Part shown: positions 12,251 through 25,455 of the stretch, one piece after another
How the letters are laid out: every line of letters begins with the position of its first letter
How positions within the stretch are numbered: position 1 is the stretch's first letter
DNA from: Adiantum capillus-veneris
Taxonomy: Eukaryota; Streptophyta; Polypodiopsida; Polypodiales; Pteridaceae
NCBI GenBank assembly: GCA_014529385.2
Contig: CM043958.1
Location: 145,815,234 to 145,879,233 of the forward strand
Direction of reading: 5' to 3'
DNA length: 64,000 nt
Program-made: the position numbers and the translations under genes
Notes under the pieces: model-generated
Database searches by the model: none
What the model was told of the DNA's origin: nothing
What the model saw: the letters and a program-made list of their open reading frames with translations, nothing else

Positions 12251-12652
12251 ATGTGATGTATTCCCTTATTTTGTGTACAAAGTTTTGTCCAATTTCTTAA
12301 ATTCTAAATCTTTAATAAGTTTATTGAGTCTTTTAGAGTTTTAAGCGCTATATAAGTCAAAACTTGACACATTAAGTTCTCATTTGCAAGTTCTACACCG
12401 TCATCTTCAACACACTCTCTCTTGTTGCACACCATGGCTAACAATGAGCACCAAACCAACACTTTAACCCCCACAACGACCGATGGCATGGCCACCCGTC
12501 ATACATATGAAAACCCACAACGTCCACCTCATGTAGAGGATACCATTAAAAACCCACAACCTCAACCACCTATAGATGATCCCTCCACTATTTGCCTTTG
12601 GTGATCTCATGCAGCTATCGCATGTGACGCGAACGCCGTTGCAAGATCCCCC

Positions 12653-12655
<3 letters not shown>

Positions 12656-12695
<40 letters not shown>
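12656..12695. repeat. (CT)n microsatellite
   Basis: CT array. About 230 bp upstream, a short plus-strand open frame (MANNEHQTNT..., ATG near 12,434) follows an LTR-leader-like sequence; it may be a gag start but is too short to assign. Confidence 0.92.
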
Positions 12696-12697
<2 letters not shown>

Positions 12698-12699
12698 GA

Positions 12700-15600
12700 A
12701 CTTTATAATGAAGAGAAACAACACTAAATCTGCAAGCAAAGGGAAAGGGAATAAGAGGAAACGAGGGAAGAAGAGCAAAGAAAGGAGGAGGAGCAAAAAG
12801 TTTTAGAGTAGAAGTAGGCAAGGAAGGCAATTGAGGAGAGGTGGGCTAGGAAAGCTAATGAGGAAGACCAAGCAAGAAAGAATTTTGAGGAGTAGCAAAA
12901 GAGAAGAGGAAAAGAAAAAGAAGGAACAAGAGGACCTTGAAGGAACAATGTAGCAAGAAGAGGAGGAGAGACCCTATAAGAGGAAGCAATTGTCGAGGTA
13001 GAACGTAATCTTGATGAAGATTAGGTACGATCTACCCAATAATCTATTGCAGTTGGGAGCTCAATTGCCAAAAAGTTTCCACAGTAAAAAGTGTGCAAAA
13101 AAGAAGAAGACTACCCCCACAGCTGCAAAGAAGCAGGTGCAAGAGGAGTGGAGAAAGAAATATAAAAATGACACTCCTCAATGGGTATGACACCCCCCTC
13201 CACCTCTGCCACCAAACACATAGAAGAAAGGGAAATAGAGAGAGAAAAAATGGTGGCTTTGAGGGAGATTTGCAAATACAAGGAGAGCACGACACTTATT
13301 ATAACTAAAGTTGCTTTCTAGCAAGTGACTTGAGAAAAAACGAATATGTATAGCAAGTCAACCACACTCAAAGAAACTCATAAAAAAGTTTAACCAAACA
13401 TAAAAGATTCTCTAAAAATGTAAATTTAAAACACATTTTTCTAGAGAAACTATATAAACACCGGTTTTTTCAATTGACATTAGCAAAAGAGTAAGGCAAC
13501 GCTGGAATGCAATGTCCTAAAAATGCCACTCTTAAAACCTAACTAAAACCTTAAAAACATTAAAAAAAAACTTAATTTAAAACTAAAGGGTTCACTTAAA
13601 ACTTTATTAAAAACATAAATATTTAAAATTGAAAGAAAATTACATAGAGAAATGATACAGAAACGTCATCTTTATTAATCAAAGAAGAATTCACCTTACC
13701 AACAAATGTATACAATAGTGCATGGTGCAAATGTGATGTCCTCCCAAAATAATACTTCCCCTTTCTATATTAATAGCATTATTGATTAGAAAAATGGTAC
13801 TATTCGGAAATTCTGAATCTCGAATTGAGATACTCCCATAGGTGGCCAAGGTGCTAGTCACCATTGACAAAGATAATGTGGACCACATCATCTTGGAGGC
13901 ATATTTAAAGATATATGGTCTCTTGACTAGTAACATTAGAGCCCAGTGCCTCCCATACGGTTGACATATTTTTCTTTGCAATATGGTATTTGATTACCAT
14001 CTTCTCACCCACATAAAATTTGATGGTATCCCCTAGATGATTGGCGGCTTCGATTTCCTATGCATTTGGAAGGAAATCATTGATTGCACATTCACATTTG
14101 CAAATCCACAATGTTGATGTCCTTTGGATATTTTTGTATTTTAGAAATAAACACACTAACACATGTAGTTGCAAATACTAGGTAACTATTGGTTCATGTG
14201 ACACATAGGTCTTGATGATAGTTTCTATCAAGGCATTGTTTGGTTTCTAGGCCATTCCATGTTCTCCAAGGTTAGTGTGTGAATGGTAGAGAGATCACCC
14301 ACCCATTACACCTTGATGCTACATAAATATGGATGTAGAAAAATATTTCCCATGATACAAGATTTGAGGACCAACAACCAACATATAATAGATTCCTAAG
14401 GTCTACATGAATGGATGTAAAGGTTCACTTCAGATATTTTATTGGCTCACACTCTATAAAATCAAATGAATTCAATTGTGATGCTATATATACATGTTAT
14501 ACCTTTGCTAACCACTTTCCTTCTTGGTTTTGATTAAACTCTATGATTCTCCCCTTTCAATGGTGTGCCAAGAGACCATGTCTCTTCAAGCAACCTTGTG
14601 TACACTTCTTGAGCTTGGTTGAATTGTCATCCACTTGAATTTCTTATAGTAAGCTTATAATCTATGGAAACCCAGTGACCCTATTGCCTTGCATATTGCT
14701 AGAAGATATCAATTTGATGACACTTTTAGGTCATCAAGCAATTAGTAAATTCATGATAAGGAAGGTAGCAGTAGGCTACACAAAGAAAATTTAGATTATT
14801 TACATTCAAATGATAAGTTATATACATAGAAAAGTTCAAATGTATACAAAGATGGACACTAACACCATGATGAAGCTCCACCTACAAGTTGGAGACAAAT
14901 AGCAAAAAGGTAAGCACATCATAGAGCTCTTAAGTAGATTAGCAATAGGAATGAAGCTTAATTTTCTTACTGAACATTGCAACAAAGGATATTTTTGGCT
15001 TCAAAGTAACGTTTGTGACCAGCCTATACCATAGCTCTATAGCTTGAGAAGAAATGTGATCTACAAAGGGGTCATAGTGTGAGGGAACATGATTAAAGAG
15101 CTATATGGGGAAGAAGGAGCAAAGAAGGTGATGAGGTTTGAAGAGCTAATATTGTTGTTAGAGAAGTATTAGTCACTAGATAGAAGATTGATTAATTGTT
15201 TGGACAATAGCCGCTTACGTGTGTGACATCACAATGGTTGCAATCAAGAGAAGGATATACACAATGAAAATTAAATGACACTAATGAATAGAGAGAAACT
15301 ATGACATGTGCTAGATGCAAATAAAAGTGAAAAGCTAAAGGAAATATGCTTAGCCAGCCTCAAATTTTATTTGAATACAATACATTGGTGTATTGTGTCA
15401 AGCTCAAGTTGTCAATGCTATAGGTTGATGCACATATCTAGGCAACTTCCATAGTTTTCTTATCCACAATCTTGCATGTCATGGCTAAATCCATTGTACT
15501 AGATGGTATTGACATCATTACTATTGGGTTTGGCACAATACATCATCTTTAATCTACTTTGTGTGATGCACTATTGGCTACTATATTCTACTATTAGTTT

Positions 15601-16245
15601 GCATTAGGAAGAGAATGGGGACTAGGAGGGCCTCTTTATTTTCCATGAACTTAAAATGAGATTAAGGAATGAGAAAATGGTTGGTTGCCATGTGGACCTA
15701 AATTTTGTATGTGGTAAGGCTTAAATGTTAAAACTCTTTGATAACATAATGAGAAAAGCTTTTAAAAATTAAGAAATCTGAACCTTTTTCCATAAATCTA
15801 GGATAAAAACCAATGGTTTCTCTCTCAAGAGTTTGTTAGTTTCTTCCCTTCTTTCTCTTAAAAGGGGGTCCCTCCAAAGGCATTGTCTTCACTCCCCTCT
15901 CTCCTCTCTCCATTCTACTATCTCTATCCTCTCTCCACTCTAGCTCTTCAACCTACATGTCCTCCCTCAACGTCACTTTCCCTCCTAAAAGTTCCTTGCA
16001 CCAATCTTTTCTCCTTAAGCTATCAAGCCATTCCACTGTCTAACATCTTTTGTAGACGATCAATAACATCGACAACAATCTCTTGAATCTCTCCATTGTT
16101 TTATAGATATCACCTTCACAACTTTCCATAGAGTTGTAGACTAAGGCATAGGATGCTTTTAGAGTTTCTTTCTAGAGAGGAATGATGATGTTTTAACAAG
16201 TAGATGAGTACCAAATAACCTTTCTTAAACTATCTTGTTATTAGC
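12700..16245. other. Gene-free interval, probably decayed repeats
   Basis: No intact frame over about 100 residues and no recognisable domain on either strand. Short CT-rich stretches occur at 15,880-15,950. It lies downstream of the minus-strand Gypsy integrase relic, so parts may be its decayed 3' region, but no LTR was recognised. Confidence 0.4.
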
Positions 16246-17050
16246 TTGGAGTCAAAATGCTATATTACTTTGCATTCTTGAGCGTAGATGTGAGCTATTG
16301 TGGCAAGGCATTGCTCATTAGAATATTCAAGCCCTTCAAGTCGATTTGATAATTCATGTCCAACCCATCCTACTAGCTTTTGACTCTTAGAGTTGGGAAC
16401 AAAAAGTCCATAAACTAAATTGCATCCAAGCCAAACACTAGATTAAACTGAGTAGTGTTTAAGGTGATTTTTTTACACTACTCTATATGCCCTTAAGACT
16501 GTATGAAGTTGCAACCCCCAATCCATCCCTCTAAACCTAAAAATTTTAGTTAAGACTTAGCTTAAGATCTTATTGAGATGTTTAACTTGTCTATTTTCAT
16601 GCGGGTGATGAGGGGCACACTTAGTATGAATTTTTATGAATTTGTTCAACAAGTACTGTATTACATGTGAGTGTCCTTGTCACTAACTATCTCAATAGGA
16701 AGGGCATATCGTAAACCAACATATGCATACAAGAATAAAGTTGTGATTCTTGCATTTTGTTTATGTGTAGCCTTTGCCTTAGTCCATTTAGTCAAGGAAT
16801 CTGAAGCCTTTTCTTAAAATGGTTATTCATGTAGTGGGCTTAAGCTGTATATGTCGGTAGTTGAATTGGTCCCACAAAGTAGTATGCTCCATGTGGCAAA
16901 GGCATGGGCTCCCATCATTGGTTGCAAAGGCATATGATCGGTCCTTTCTGGCATGCCTTTCGGCAAGTGTCACAATGTTTCATGCATTCTTTAGCATTAG
17001 GTTCAAGGACTTTTACTAGTATTGAAATTCATGATTTCATTGAAAACTCT
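16245..17050 (-). pseudogene. Ty3/Gypsy integrase relic
   Basis: Read on the minus strand, the zinc-finger end gives KHCDTCRKACQKGP, then a block FVGPIQLPT. Next comes the catalytic core, LTKWTKAKATHKQNARIT, followed by PIEIVSDKDTH with the second catalytic Asp. The third block is degraded (HHPH-like), and the downstream segment TTQFNLVFGLDAI matches the usual TP-x-LVYG-x-EA motif. Many stops and small indels are present. The family inserts element DNA into the host; this copy is dead. Confidence 0.75.
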
Positions 17051-17294
17051 TTTATCATGCTAGAAATAAACTTGATCCTTTTCTAACTATTTTTGAGCTT
17101 TAGCTTCAGCTTGCTTATTCAATTTGTGTTTCTTTCTTGATGTCTTTGCCTCTTGAATTTTTGCTCCCATTTCAGCCCTCAACTTTTGTGCATTTTTTTA
17201 ATTTTGCTTGTAATCTTGTACAATATCACCTTGGTTGTTACAGTTATTTCACTTCCAAATGAACTTCAAGGTACCACCTCTACCAAATTTACAA

Positions 17295-18480
17295 TCATTT
17301 GTTCAGGTTTTTGAGGTTCTTTGGACAATTCATTGGGAAATGAGTTATACTAACCTCCTTGCAATACCTTGGAAGTTGCTCTACATTTGGGTCCCCTAGC
17401 TTAAGGCACTCACTTTTCCAATCATCATTGGGAACACAGTTGTGACAATTTCTCGCTCTTTGTTGTGAATGATGTTTAAGTGTAGGATGCCTTATCCCTC
17501 CATTTGCAAAGATGTACAATGTCTTCATGTCTTTTGACACAGGATAAGATTGGTCTACAATTGGTGATGGCATTTACCATCCCCCCAAAAGGACACATTA
17601 GGAGTACTCTTTCAATAAGGCATTAAGAAAACCATTGCAAACTCATCCTCAGGCTCTTTTGGTCGCTTCAGCTTTGCAGAAGCGAAATTCCCACTAGCTA
17701 AGAGGGGATCTTGCCCAAAGGCAGGTTTGGTCTTTCCATCCCTACCCCTAGTTTGGGTATCTGAGAAACATTTGATGGATACCTGTAAGTCTATTTCCCT
17801 TCCAGTTTCATAGAAACATATGGCATGTTCCCATCATACTTAGGCCTATAGTTTCATTCATGAGTTTCATTTGTCTCTTTGCCCTTTGTGGCACCCGTTT
17901 TTGCTGAGCCATAGATCCTCATTGAGGAGGTCCCTCACCAAGCATTCATAGTGGCATATGTCTCCATGGAACCCTCAACAATTGTGTCGTTTGTTAATTA
18001 CCTCCTTTTGATAGTCATTTGGGAAAAAACTTACCACTTGGCCAAATTCTATAGGTAATGCAACTGCCATTCTATCACTCTTTGTTTGGTCTCTTGGGAA
18101 TCTTCACGATTGATCTCCAAGTTGTCACCAAAATCTATAAGATTGTGCGTGCAAGCATCTAGATTAGTATGCTTCATGCTATATATGCTTGTGTGTAGCT
18201 TCTTTTCCAACAACCTTCCCAAGAATAGGGAGACAATTCTTAATAATTCCGCTCAGTGGGCACCTAGATATGTACTATCTCACATGAGTAGCACAATCCC
18301 TCATAGTTTCGCGTTTGCTTGTGCTTGAGGCAACAGATTTGTGCAAGTACATTGTGTTTAATCCTAGTTTTTGAGAATGAAACCACGAATCTTTTGGATA
18401 AAGTCTAGAGATCTTTGATGCTCCTAGGAATAAGGTTTGGAACCAAGTAAAAGCCTTCCCTTCCAAATTCATCTCAAAAC
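17295..18480 (-). pseudogene. Ty3/Gypsy gag relic
   Basis: The minus strand reads MNLEGKAFTWFQT near 18,450, matching the L-x-GKA-x-x-W block of Retrotrans_gag. Near 17,380 it reads YCKEVSITHFPMNCPKN, a damaged CCHC-like knuckle. Further gag-like frames extend upstream to about 19,285 (a charged, possibly coiled-coil segment). Multiple stops break it. Only about 250 bp separate the end of gag from the integrase zinc region, so protease, RT and RNase H are not visible. Confidence 0.65.
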
Positions 18481-20260
18481 TTTCATATTACAAGTGAAAA
18501 TAAATCTTTCTAGGTAATTGTATGGATCTCCAAAATCGTTTTAATTTTTACCCGTTTTTGCAAATGTATAGGTCCTACCATTTGTGCATGATCCGACCCA
18601 CTTCTCCTCATATTTGGAACTTTTCTAATTCTCCAAACCATGTCAATTTTACTTGTGACCCATTTGGCCCTTTATTGGTCTGTTAATTGCCATGTTTATT
18701 TTGTTTTGTTTTGTTATTTACCTCATTTAAGCCAATCCTTTGGAATAAAATCATCACTCTTGTCTAGTTTAGTTTAGTTTTAGGTAAATCCTTATTTTTT
18801 TCTCATGCTCTCAAATGTATGTTGAGTTTGTGATAGTCTACGGTTGTTCCATTTTTTATTAGACATGTGATGATGTACTAAAAATCCCTTGCATGTGGTC
18901 TTCTTGACCTCCTTTTTTATTATCATGGTAAAGACATTGTTAAACGTGTCTTGATAAATTATTCAAGGTTGCATCGATGATTCCCTCTGAAGGAAGAAAT
19001 ATATTAATTCACTATGATAAACTGACCCTAGCTTGGATGAAAGCTCCAAAATATCTATGGTGATTCAACTTGTTCCTAGTAGTATACCCCAATGTTTGTT
19101 TTTGTTTTTAAATCCTCCTCATGGTTCCTGAGTTGGCTAAACCATATCCTTTCGTTTTTGTTTAAGAGGAGGTCTCTAAGTTGCACATTCCAATTGAGCT
19201 TCCTTAACAAAAACTTTGCCCCATTTTTCCACCACACTTCTTCTAATTGTGAAACATGCTTTTCAAGTGTTTTTTTCTTGCCCAACCTTTGAGATGGGTG
19301 ATTGATTCAGGCACTACTCTTTCACTCGCATTGAGATGGTGTGGAGTTTCTTTGCATAAGGCCATGGAAAGGAGATCACAATGGGGTCAATGCAGTTATC
19401 AAAAGGGCTTTAAAACATGAGCAATTGAATCCTAATGGATGTCCCACGAAGTGTAAAAAGCATGTGGTGCTTCTTGAAGCATAAACTTCATGGTGAAAAT
19501 GCCCAATTGGGGTTGAATAACATTTTCTAGGAGGTCAAAGGGGTTGATGTGCCTAGGGAAACAAAATGGAACTGCATGCAAATGGAAGGATCATGTTCAT
19601 TGCATTTGGTGAATGGATACTCCAAGAACAAAAAGTGTGCACTATGTCACGGCATCAAAGGCGAGGCCTTAACAATACACATATTGACATTTCGCATATT
19701 GATTAAAAAAAGCTTTCTTTGTTTTATCTTGAAAGTGGTTCCCACCATTGTGCACACACATACACAGAGGAAACACACACAATCAGAGTAACTGATTTTG
19801 TGCTTAAGGCCACACACATTCACATCAGACTCAATCAAAGCAGTTGTAAGCAAAAAATTGATGGTTTGATTTTAGTGCAAGTCATGTAGTTAAGCATTCA
19901 ATGAAAAAACCTTGAAAATGGCTTCATGTACACATATACTATAATTCTCAATTAATGCCCTCAAACAAGCTAGTTTGGCTAGGAGAAAGCGGGAAGAGTA
20001 AGCAATAAAGCATGCAAAACAATCAAGCAAGATAAAAATTTGCACACAACTTAGAGCTAGATCCCAACTAACTCTAATCACTTGGTTAGGGAAGTGACTA
20101 TTAGACGCACTCAAATCCAAGCGAAAGAGATAATTAAGAATTGAGGTTAATTATCCTACTCCTAAAGAGTTATGAATCGATTTAGTGCTTAAAGAGACGA
20201 CACTAAATCTAGCATAGAGATCTTAATCGATGCAATTAGGAAATGCTAATTGCACATTAG
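18481..20260. other. Gene-free interval (gag upstream and leader)
   Basis: No intact gene. Includes gag-like minus-strand frames near 19,080-19,285 and, from about 19,900, sequence that would be the leader of an element starting at the LTR on its right. Confidence 0.4.
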
Positions 20261-20271
20261 CTATGATACCA
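20261..20271 (-). other. Primer binding site
   Basis: On the minus strand TGGTATCATAG lies two bases after the LTR end, matching the initiator tRNA-Met primer site TGGTATCAGAG with one mismatch. Confidence 0.7.
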
Positions 20272-20273
20272 CA

Positions 20274-20669
20274 TGTTAAGCTATGGTGATAGACCAATGA
20301 GGCATTCATGGTTGCACCATAGCCTATGGATAACTAGGAGTAGAATAATGAGTGAGCACAATATAGAATAACTTGCTTGATTGATTGAAATTGGGAAGAG
20401 AAAAATGAGAGCTTACAAGCTTTGGATATTGCCCATTTATAGGCTCAATGTGGAGAAGTGCAATCAATGATTTGATGGATATGCACCACAAGTAGAAATG
20501 GCAACACAACTAGCATGTGGAAAGTGTGTAGCACGAGTGTAGGGAATGAGTAGCATGTGTGAGACTTTTTAGGTTCCATAGGGAAAATGTGACTATGCAC
20601 TTAAATAGTGCATGCTTGGCTTTTAGGGTGTGTTCTCACTGTGAGTGTAAGCAAAGGCTTACCCCAACA
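20274..20669 (-). mobile_element. LTR (396 bp), 5' LTR of a minus-strand element
   Basis: On the minus strand it begins TGTTGGGGTAAGCC and ends GCTTAACA, and is followed directly by a tRNA-Met-type primer site. A TATA box (CCTATAAATGGG, minus strand, near 20,437) sits in the expected place. The partner LTR was not found, so the element is truncated or its other end is too diverged. Confidence 0.65.
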
Positions 20670-23189
20670 AGACTCATGACTGGAATATTTGTCGATCGGA
20701 AACAATGCATACCATAAGTCCACTTGTAGCCACCACAAGCATACATAAAGAGTGAATACACGAACATCAATCCGTGTCCAAAACAACCATATTCCAATCA
20801 ATGTGGGAGCAAGGTCAACCACAATAAGGGAGAATCACCATCTCGATCCAATGACCACAAATACATCAAAGGAATGTATGGCAATCAAGCCAAAACCATG
20901 GCAAGAAATTCGATGAAAATCAGACAATATCCCGTGCAAAATGAGCAAAATCTAAATGTGAACTCCCAAACCATAAACCACATCCAAGATTCCAAAGTGG
21001 GAGATAATCTTGACCATTACAAGCTGACCAAACAATTTGTCAACCAAAAGTATGGGGGAGTAAACCTCGGCCACTTTAGTCTCCGAAAGAGGATTCAAAA
21101 GACCATAAACCAAAACCACTACTCATTTGCCTCTTCTGTGTGAAGCTCTCCTTGTAGCCCCCAGTGCTCTCGTTGCAGGAGCTGCCCCAAAAAGAAAAAA
21201 ATTGTCCTTATAGGGCATGTTTGGCATTTTTAGCATCTTACTATTTTTTTCACACTCCTCTTTTTTTGCACCATGGTGTGTGATCGACCCCTTTTATTCT
21301 CAGCTTGCCTTGGAGCCCACTGCATGCATGTACCTACCCTCCGTTGGGGTTGTCACAAGGCGGCGTGACAAGGGGGAGGGGTGAACCCACCTCTCTCAAT
21401 AAAAGGTTTGGACCGTAGGGCATCGTGGGAACGTGCCCCACCTAGATGCCACATCATCACCATCCTCACCTTGCCGCCAATGACAGTCAACGATGAAAAC
21501 CACCACGCTCGCCACAAACCACCTGAATGTGCCGCCATTGGCCCACGTGCAGCACCCGACAGAGCACACCATGGCCATGAGCTCCAAGGGAGAGCTCTCT
21601 CCTTGCTTGTGCCTTACGAGGGGTAACCAACTCAATATATATACCATGCACCATCAGCTTTCAACTCCCCATGTGGGATAAGGGGAATGCCACATGGCAC
21701 TCCCTTACGCATCCAGCCTCCAAAAGCTCCAAATCTTCACAAAAAATTGTCCAAAAAAAAAAATCCCACCAACTTCAAAGCTTTGCCACTCTCTGCTCAC
21801 GGTTCCCATTCCAAGCTGCAAAACCAAGTGAAAGCCCTCCATGAAAACTTCAAACTCCACATTCCTCACTGCATTCGGACTTTACCAAGCCCTCCAACCT
21901 CGAGCCCCAAAACCAGCAAAAATCATCTGGCACCACTATTGTGCATCTACCGCTGGCTTCACACTTCAATATCTCTGTGATCTAAACTCCGGTTGACATG
22001 TTGCAACTTCCTATGGCCTTCACATGCCACATATCATCCATAAAAACCTTGGTAAAGCTGAAAAAATTGGAGATGACACACCATACATATAAATCACCCC
22101 CGATGAAACTTCAACCGTTCATAACTTGACCGTTTGAACTCTGATTGCCAATCCAAAATTATTGACATGCACCGTAAGACAAGCACTTCATAGCCATGAG
22201 TTCAGTTTAGGTCTAACCATCCATCTACAAGTGCCCAATCTGGCACGGATCTGCAAATTGCTTACAGCTTCAAGTTGCCATAACTTGCATATCGTAGCTC
22301 CATTTGGTGAACCATCTGAACCATCCTGTAGACCACACTATGGGCCACCTTTGGCACTCTGATTTTTTCACTTTATACCCTTTAACCATCCACCTCTAGT
22401 AGGAACCATAGCATAGCACCTCGGCCTTGAAAACCACATCAAACATACATATCCGCTGCCCTTTGCCTACTCTTGATCTTCACAGCTGCTTGGCCACTTT
22501 GGCATGCCCTTGAGAACCCACATATTCCTGCATTGCACTCTTCATAGTATCAACCAGTTTTGGCTGCACCAACGTCTCTCTTTAGAGACCGTTTCAATGG
22601 TTTGTAAATGCCTCCATGATTTTTAACTCAAATCTAAACCTCAAACCTCAAGCTCTACACAAGCTCAAATCTTCAAACTCAAAATTTATGCACCTAACTT
22701 TGAGCACTTGCTGTGCTTCAAAAATTGCACCAAATTTGCACACTGTGCGATAATAAAAACCCTGAAATTTCCTGCATATAGTTAGTTTGAGCTGAATATC
22801 AAAAAAATAAGTGAAGAATTTGCGAAAAGTTTCTTTTGCAAAGTTGTAGAACACGTCAAAATGGAGGGGTTGATGGAAAAATTTGTCAAATCTACAATCT
22901 AGAAGAAGAAAAACAAATTTGAAGACAAGATTGCTGCACACACAATTTTTAGAAAAACATCTTCACCTACACACTATCTTTCACATTCTCTTTTGAGCTT
23001 CCCGAAGAGCATACATCACTCTCCGTTGAGCTCACAAGCTTAAAATGTGTTCTCACAAAGCTTCAAGCTTTCTTGATCTTCCACTGCTGAGAGTGAGCAA
23101 GCTATCACCTTGAATCTCTTGACATTACCATGCTCCCTGTGATCACCGATACCAATTGTGATTGCACGAATGTGGTGCGGGTACGGAGG

Positions 23190-23191
<2 letters not shown>
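20670..23191. other. Gene-free interval
   Basis: Includes a GC-richer patch at about 21,340-21,680. No domain was recognised; the frames there overlap on both strands with no codon preference. Part may be LTR sequence (a TATATATA box near 21,635). Confidence 0.35.

Positions 23192-23250
<59 letters not shown>
23192..23250. repeat. (GA)n microsatellite
   Basis: Array of about 29 GA units preceded by GGAGGGAGG. Confidence 0.95.
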
Positions 23251-23253
<3 letters not shown>

Positions 23254-23332
23254 ACAGGATGTGGGTAGAGAAACTCACCACAATGTATGAGTGAGAGAGC
23301 CCCTTATTCTTCTATTTAATAAAGAATAAGGT

Positions 23333-23713
23333 GTGTACAAGGTCATGGGCAATCGAACACCTCTCGCATGTCTGCCGACCGAGGTAAGAGGCACACCGCC
23401 TTCATTCCAAAATTTATTGATGCTACTCCAAACAGCCAAAACTGTGGACACCGACACCCACTTTGATGATCATAAAACACCTGCTAGCAAAGAAGGCTCA
23501 CATGTGCCAAGTGAGAGAATAACTATTAGGGTGGAGCCCTTTGTAAAGCTTGAAGTGCAACCAAAAGGAAAGGAAGGTGAACCAGTGGAAGATGTTGATG
23601 TTGAGATGACGAAGTCTATGGCACAAGAGGGTGTAGATTTGGTGCAACTCATGCTTCATAAAGAGGGAGATCTAGATTCCCCTATCTTCCTTAGTGACAT
23701 GATGAAGAACTAA
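23333..23713 (+). CDS. Unidentified 126-residue open frame
   Basis: From about residue 58 the predicted peptide is acidic and compositionally protein-like (SERITIRVEPFVKLEVQ, then GEPVEDVDVEMTKSM). It has no recognised domain. A splice-donor-like GGATGGTAAGTGG lies about 30 bp after the stop. It could be an exon fragment of a gene or repeat, or chance. Confidence 0.2.
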   Translation: MYKVMGNRTPLACLPTEVRGTPPSFQNLLMLLQTAKTVDTDTHFDDHKTPASKEGSHVPSERITIRVEPFVKLEVQPKGKEGEPVEDVDVEMTKSMAQEGVDLVQLMLHKEGDLDSPIFLSDMMKN

Positions 23714-24820
23714 AAGAAGTGCAAGAAACTCGAGGATGGTAAGTGGTTTTGGCTACATGATTACTGTTCCTTAATCAATTCTCAGCATATAGATTTTGTA
23801 GAGAATATAAGTGATGTGCATATGTCTATAGCTCATGACATGCTTACCAACATGTAAGTCAATGGGGTTTTGTATTTAGATGGAGAAGAAGAAGGGATGA
23901 GCAGGGAAGCAACAAAATCACGACCTTCTGTGCAGAAAACTACAAAAAAACTACTTCCCTTTGGAATCCTTGTACTATTTCCCACCATCCAAAGCCTCGT
24001 GTATGCAAGAAACTATGACAATAAAGACACATAGTGTCTTGACTCTCTTGTAATGACAAGAATCTTTGATTCTTGATTTTTGAATACAAACGTGAATTTT
24101 TTTGCTGGCCCCCATACCGCTTCTCATTTTATTATGATGGTTACACTTGTTTTGTTAAAAAGTGCTTAGTCTATATGTTCTCAATGAAAAATCATGTCTT
24201 TTACAAAGATACCAAAAGAAAAGGGGGCTCTCAAATTGCTAGGCGATGAGGAAATAATAATCATCAAAGATCCACCTCCATATGTTCCTCCAACCATCAC
24301 ATTGCTTATCTTTGATATTCCTACACGACCAACATTATGGTGTCCTTTGTGTTCCATGGAATGTATCTGATAGACATTCACAAATTCTTGATCTGGATGC
24401 CACATCATTTGGAAAGGTCGAGGAATTGAGGGCATGTTAACTGAGCCATTTTTCTCAAAATTGTTTGTATTGTATGTCTTGTGCATGTGCACTGACCCAG
24501 AATTATTGTAGTTTTCAGGTACCTCTTTGTTCCCAAGGATGCATAAGAGTTCTTTGCTTGGGATGTGAGCGTATATATCTAAAGTTTTGTTATGCTAGAG
24601 AGAGTGAAAAGAGTGCTCCAGAGAGGTTTTATGGGGATTTATGACTACTTCAATATATGGGATGGACAATAGCTTTGTGATGTAGGCACATTCTCCATGG
24701 CAGGTGGAAAACCAATCTTTTTTAAGACTCCGCAAAATTTGCTAGCATTGGTGCAAAGATACAATTAAGGAAATGTGTTATTCATTGACAACAATCATTG
24801 GTAAATGCCATAGTGCCAAG
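23714..24820. other. Unassigned interval
   Basis: No domain or element boundary recognised. Confidence 0.35.
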
Positions 24821-25455
24821 GGTATGCATTAGGTACCTATGACAGAACCAAGGGTAGGCTTAGAATCCCAATCATAGGTACTTTTAAATTGAACCCCTAA
24901 GGTTTATTGAGCATATATGAAAGGTACCTATGACATTACCAATCATACGTACTTTTAGAGTGATCCCCTAACGTCTATTGAGCACATATGAAAGGTACTT
25001 TGCAAAAAACAAGACATATATACTTTCAAAGAGTACCAACACATGAATGGTACTTTGAACAACATGGCATGAATACTTTCAAATTTCCAACTTGTGAAAG
25101 GTACTTAAAACAACATGGCATAGGTACTTTCAAAGTACCTAGCTTATAGAGTACCTATCATAAGTATTTAGAGAAAACTATGACAATTACTCATATACAT
25201 GCATACATATACTTTGTAAACTTAGGGATGGTAGAAAATAGGTACTTTGTTAAGAAACTCTAATTTGTAGCTTAATATAAAGTTAGATTCAAGATACAAC
25301 CAAGAGTACCACCATAGGGAGTTTGTAAATATTGCTATATTATAGGGTGCCTGATAAAGTACTTATCATAGGTACTTTCAAAGTACCTAGCTTACAGAGT
25401 ACCTATCGTAGGTATTTAGAGAAAACTATGACAGTTACACATATACATACATTCA
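24821..25455. repeat. GGTACT-rich repeat block with two palindromes
   Basis: The hexamer GGTACT (or its complement) recurs more than a dozen times. An 88-bp unit occurs twice (25119-25206 and 25367-25454, period 248 bp). Each copy contains the 19-bp inverted repeat AGGTACTTTCAAAGTACCT (25122-25140 and 25370-25388). Earlier partial units share GGTACCTATGACA and TATTGAGCA.ATATGAAAGG. Confidence 0.85.

Larger units (their letters stand above)
16245..19285 (-). mobile_element. Decayed Gypsy-type element, minus strand, RT apparently missing
   Basis: Composite of the gag and integrase relics in gag-to-pol order on the minus strand. No LTR pair was recognised around it. The LTR at 20274-20669 has the right orientation to be its 5' LTR, but no matching 3' LTR was found. 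Confidence 0.55.

Noticed and set aside
10870-16000. Possible LTR pair (10,870-11,060 against 15,600-15,800)
   Set aside because: Only short shared phrases such as GGCCTCTTTATT; no consistent ends or target duplication.
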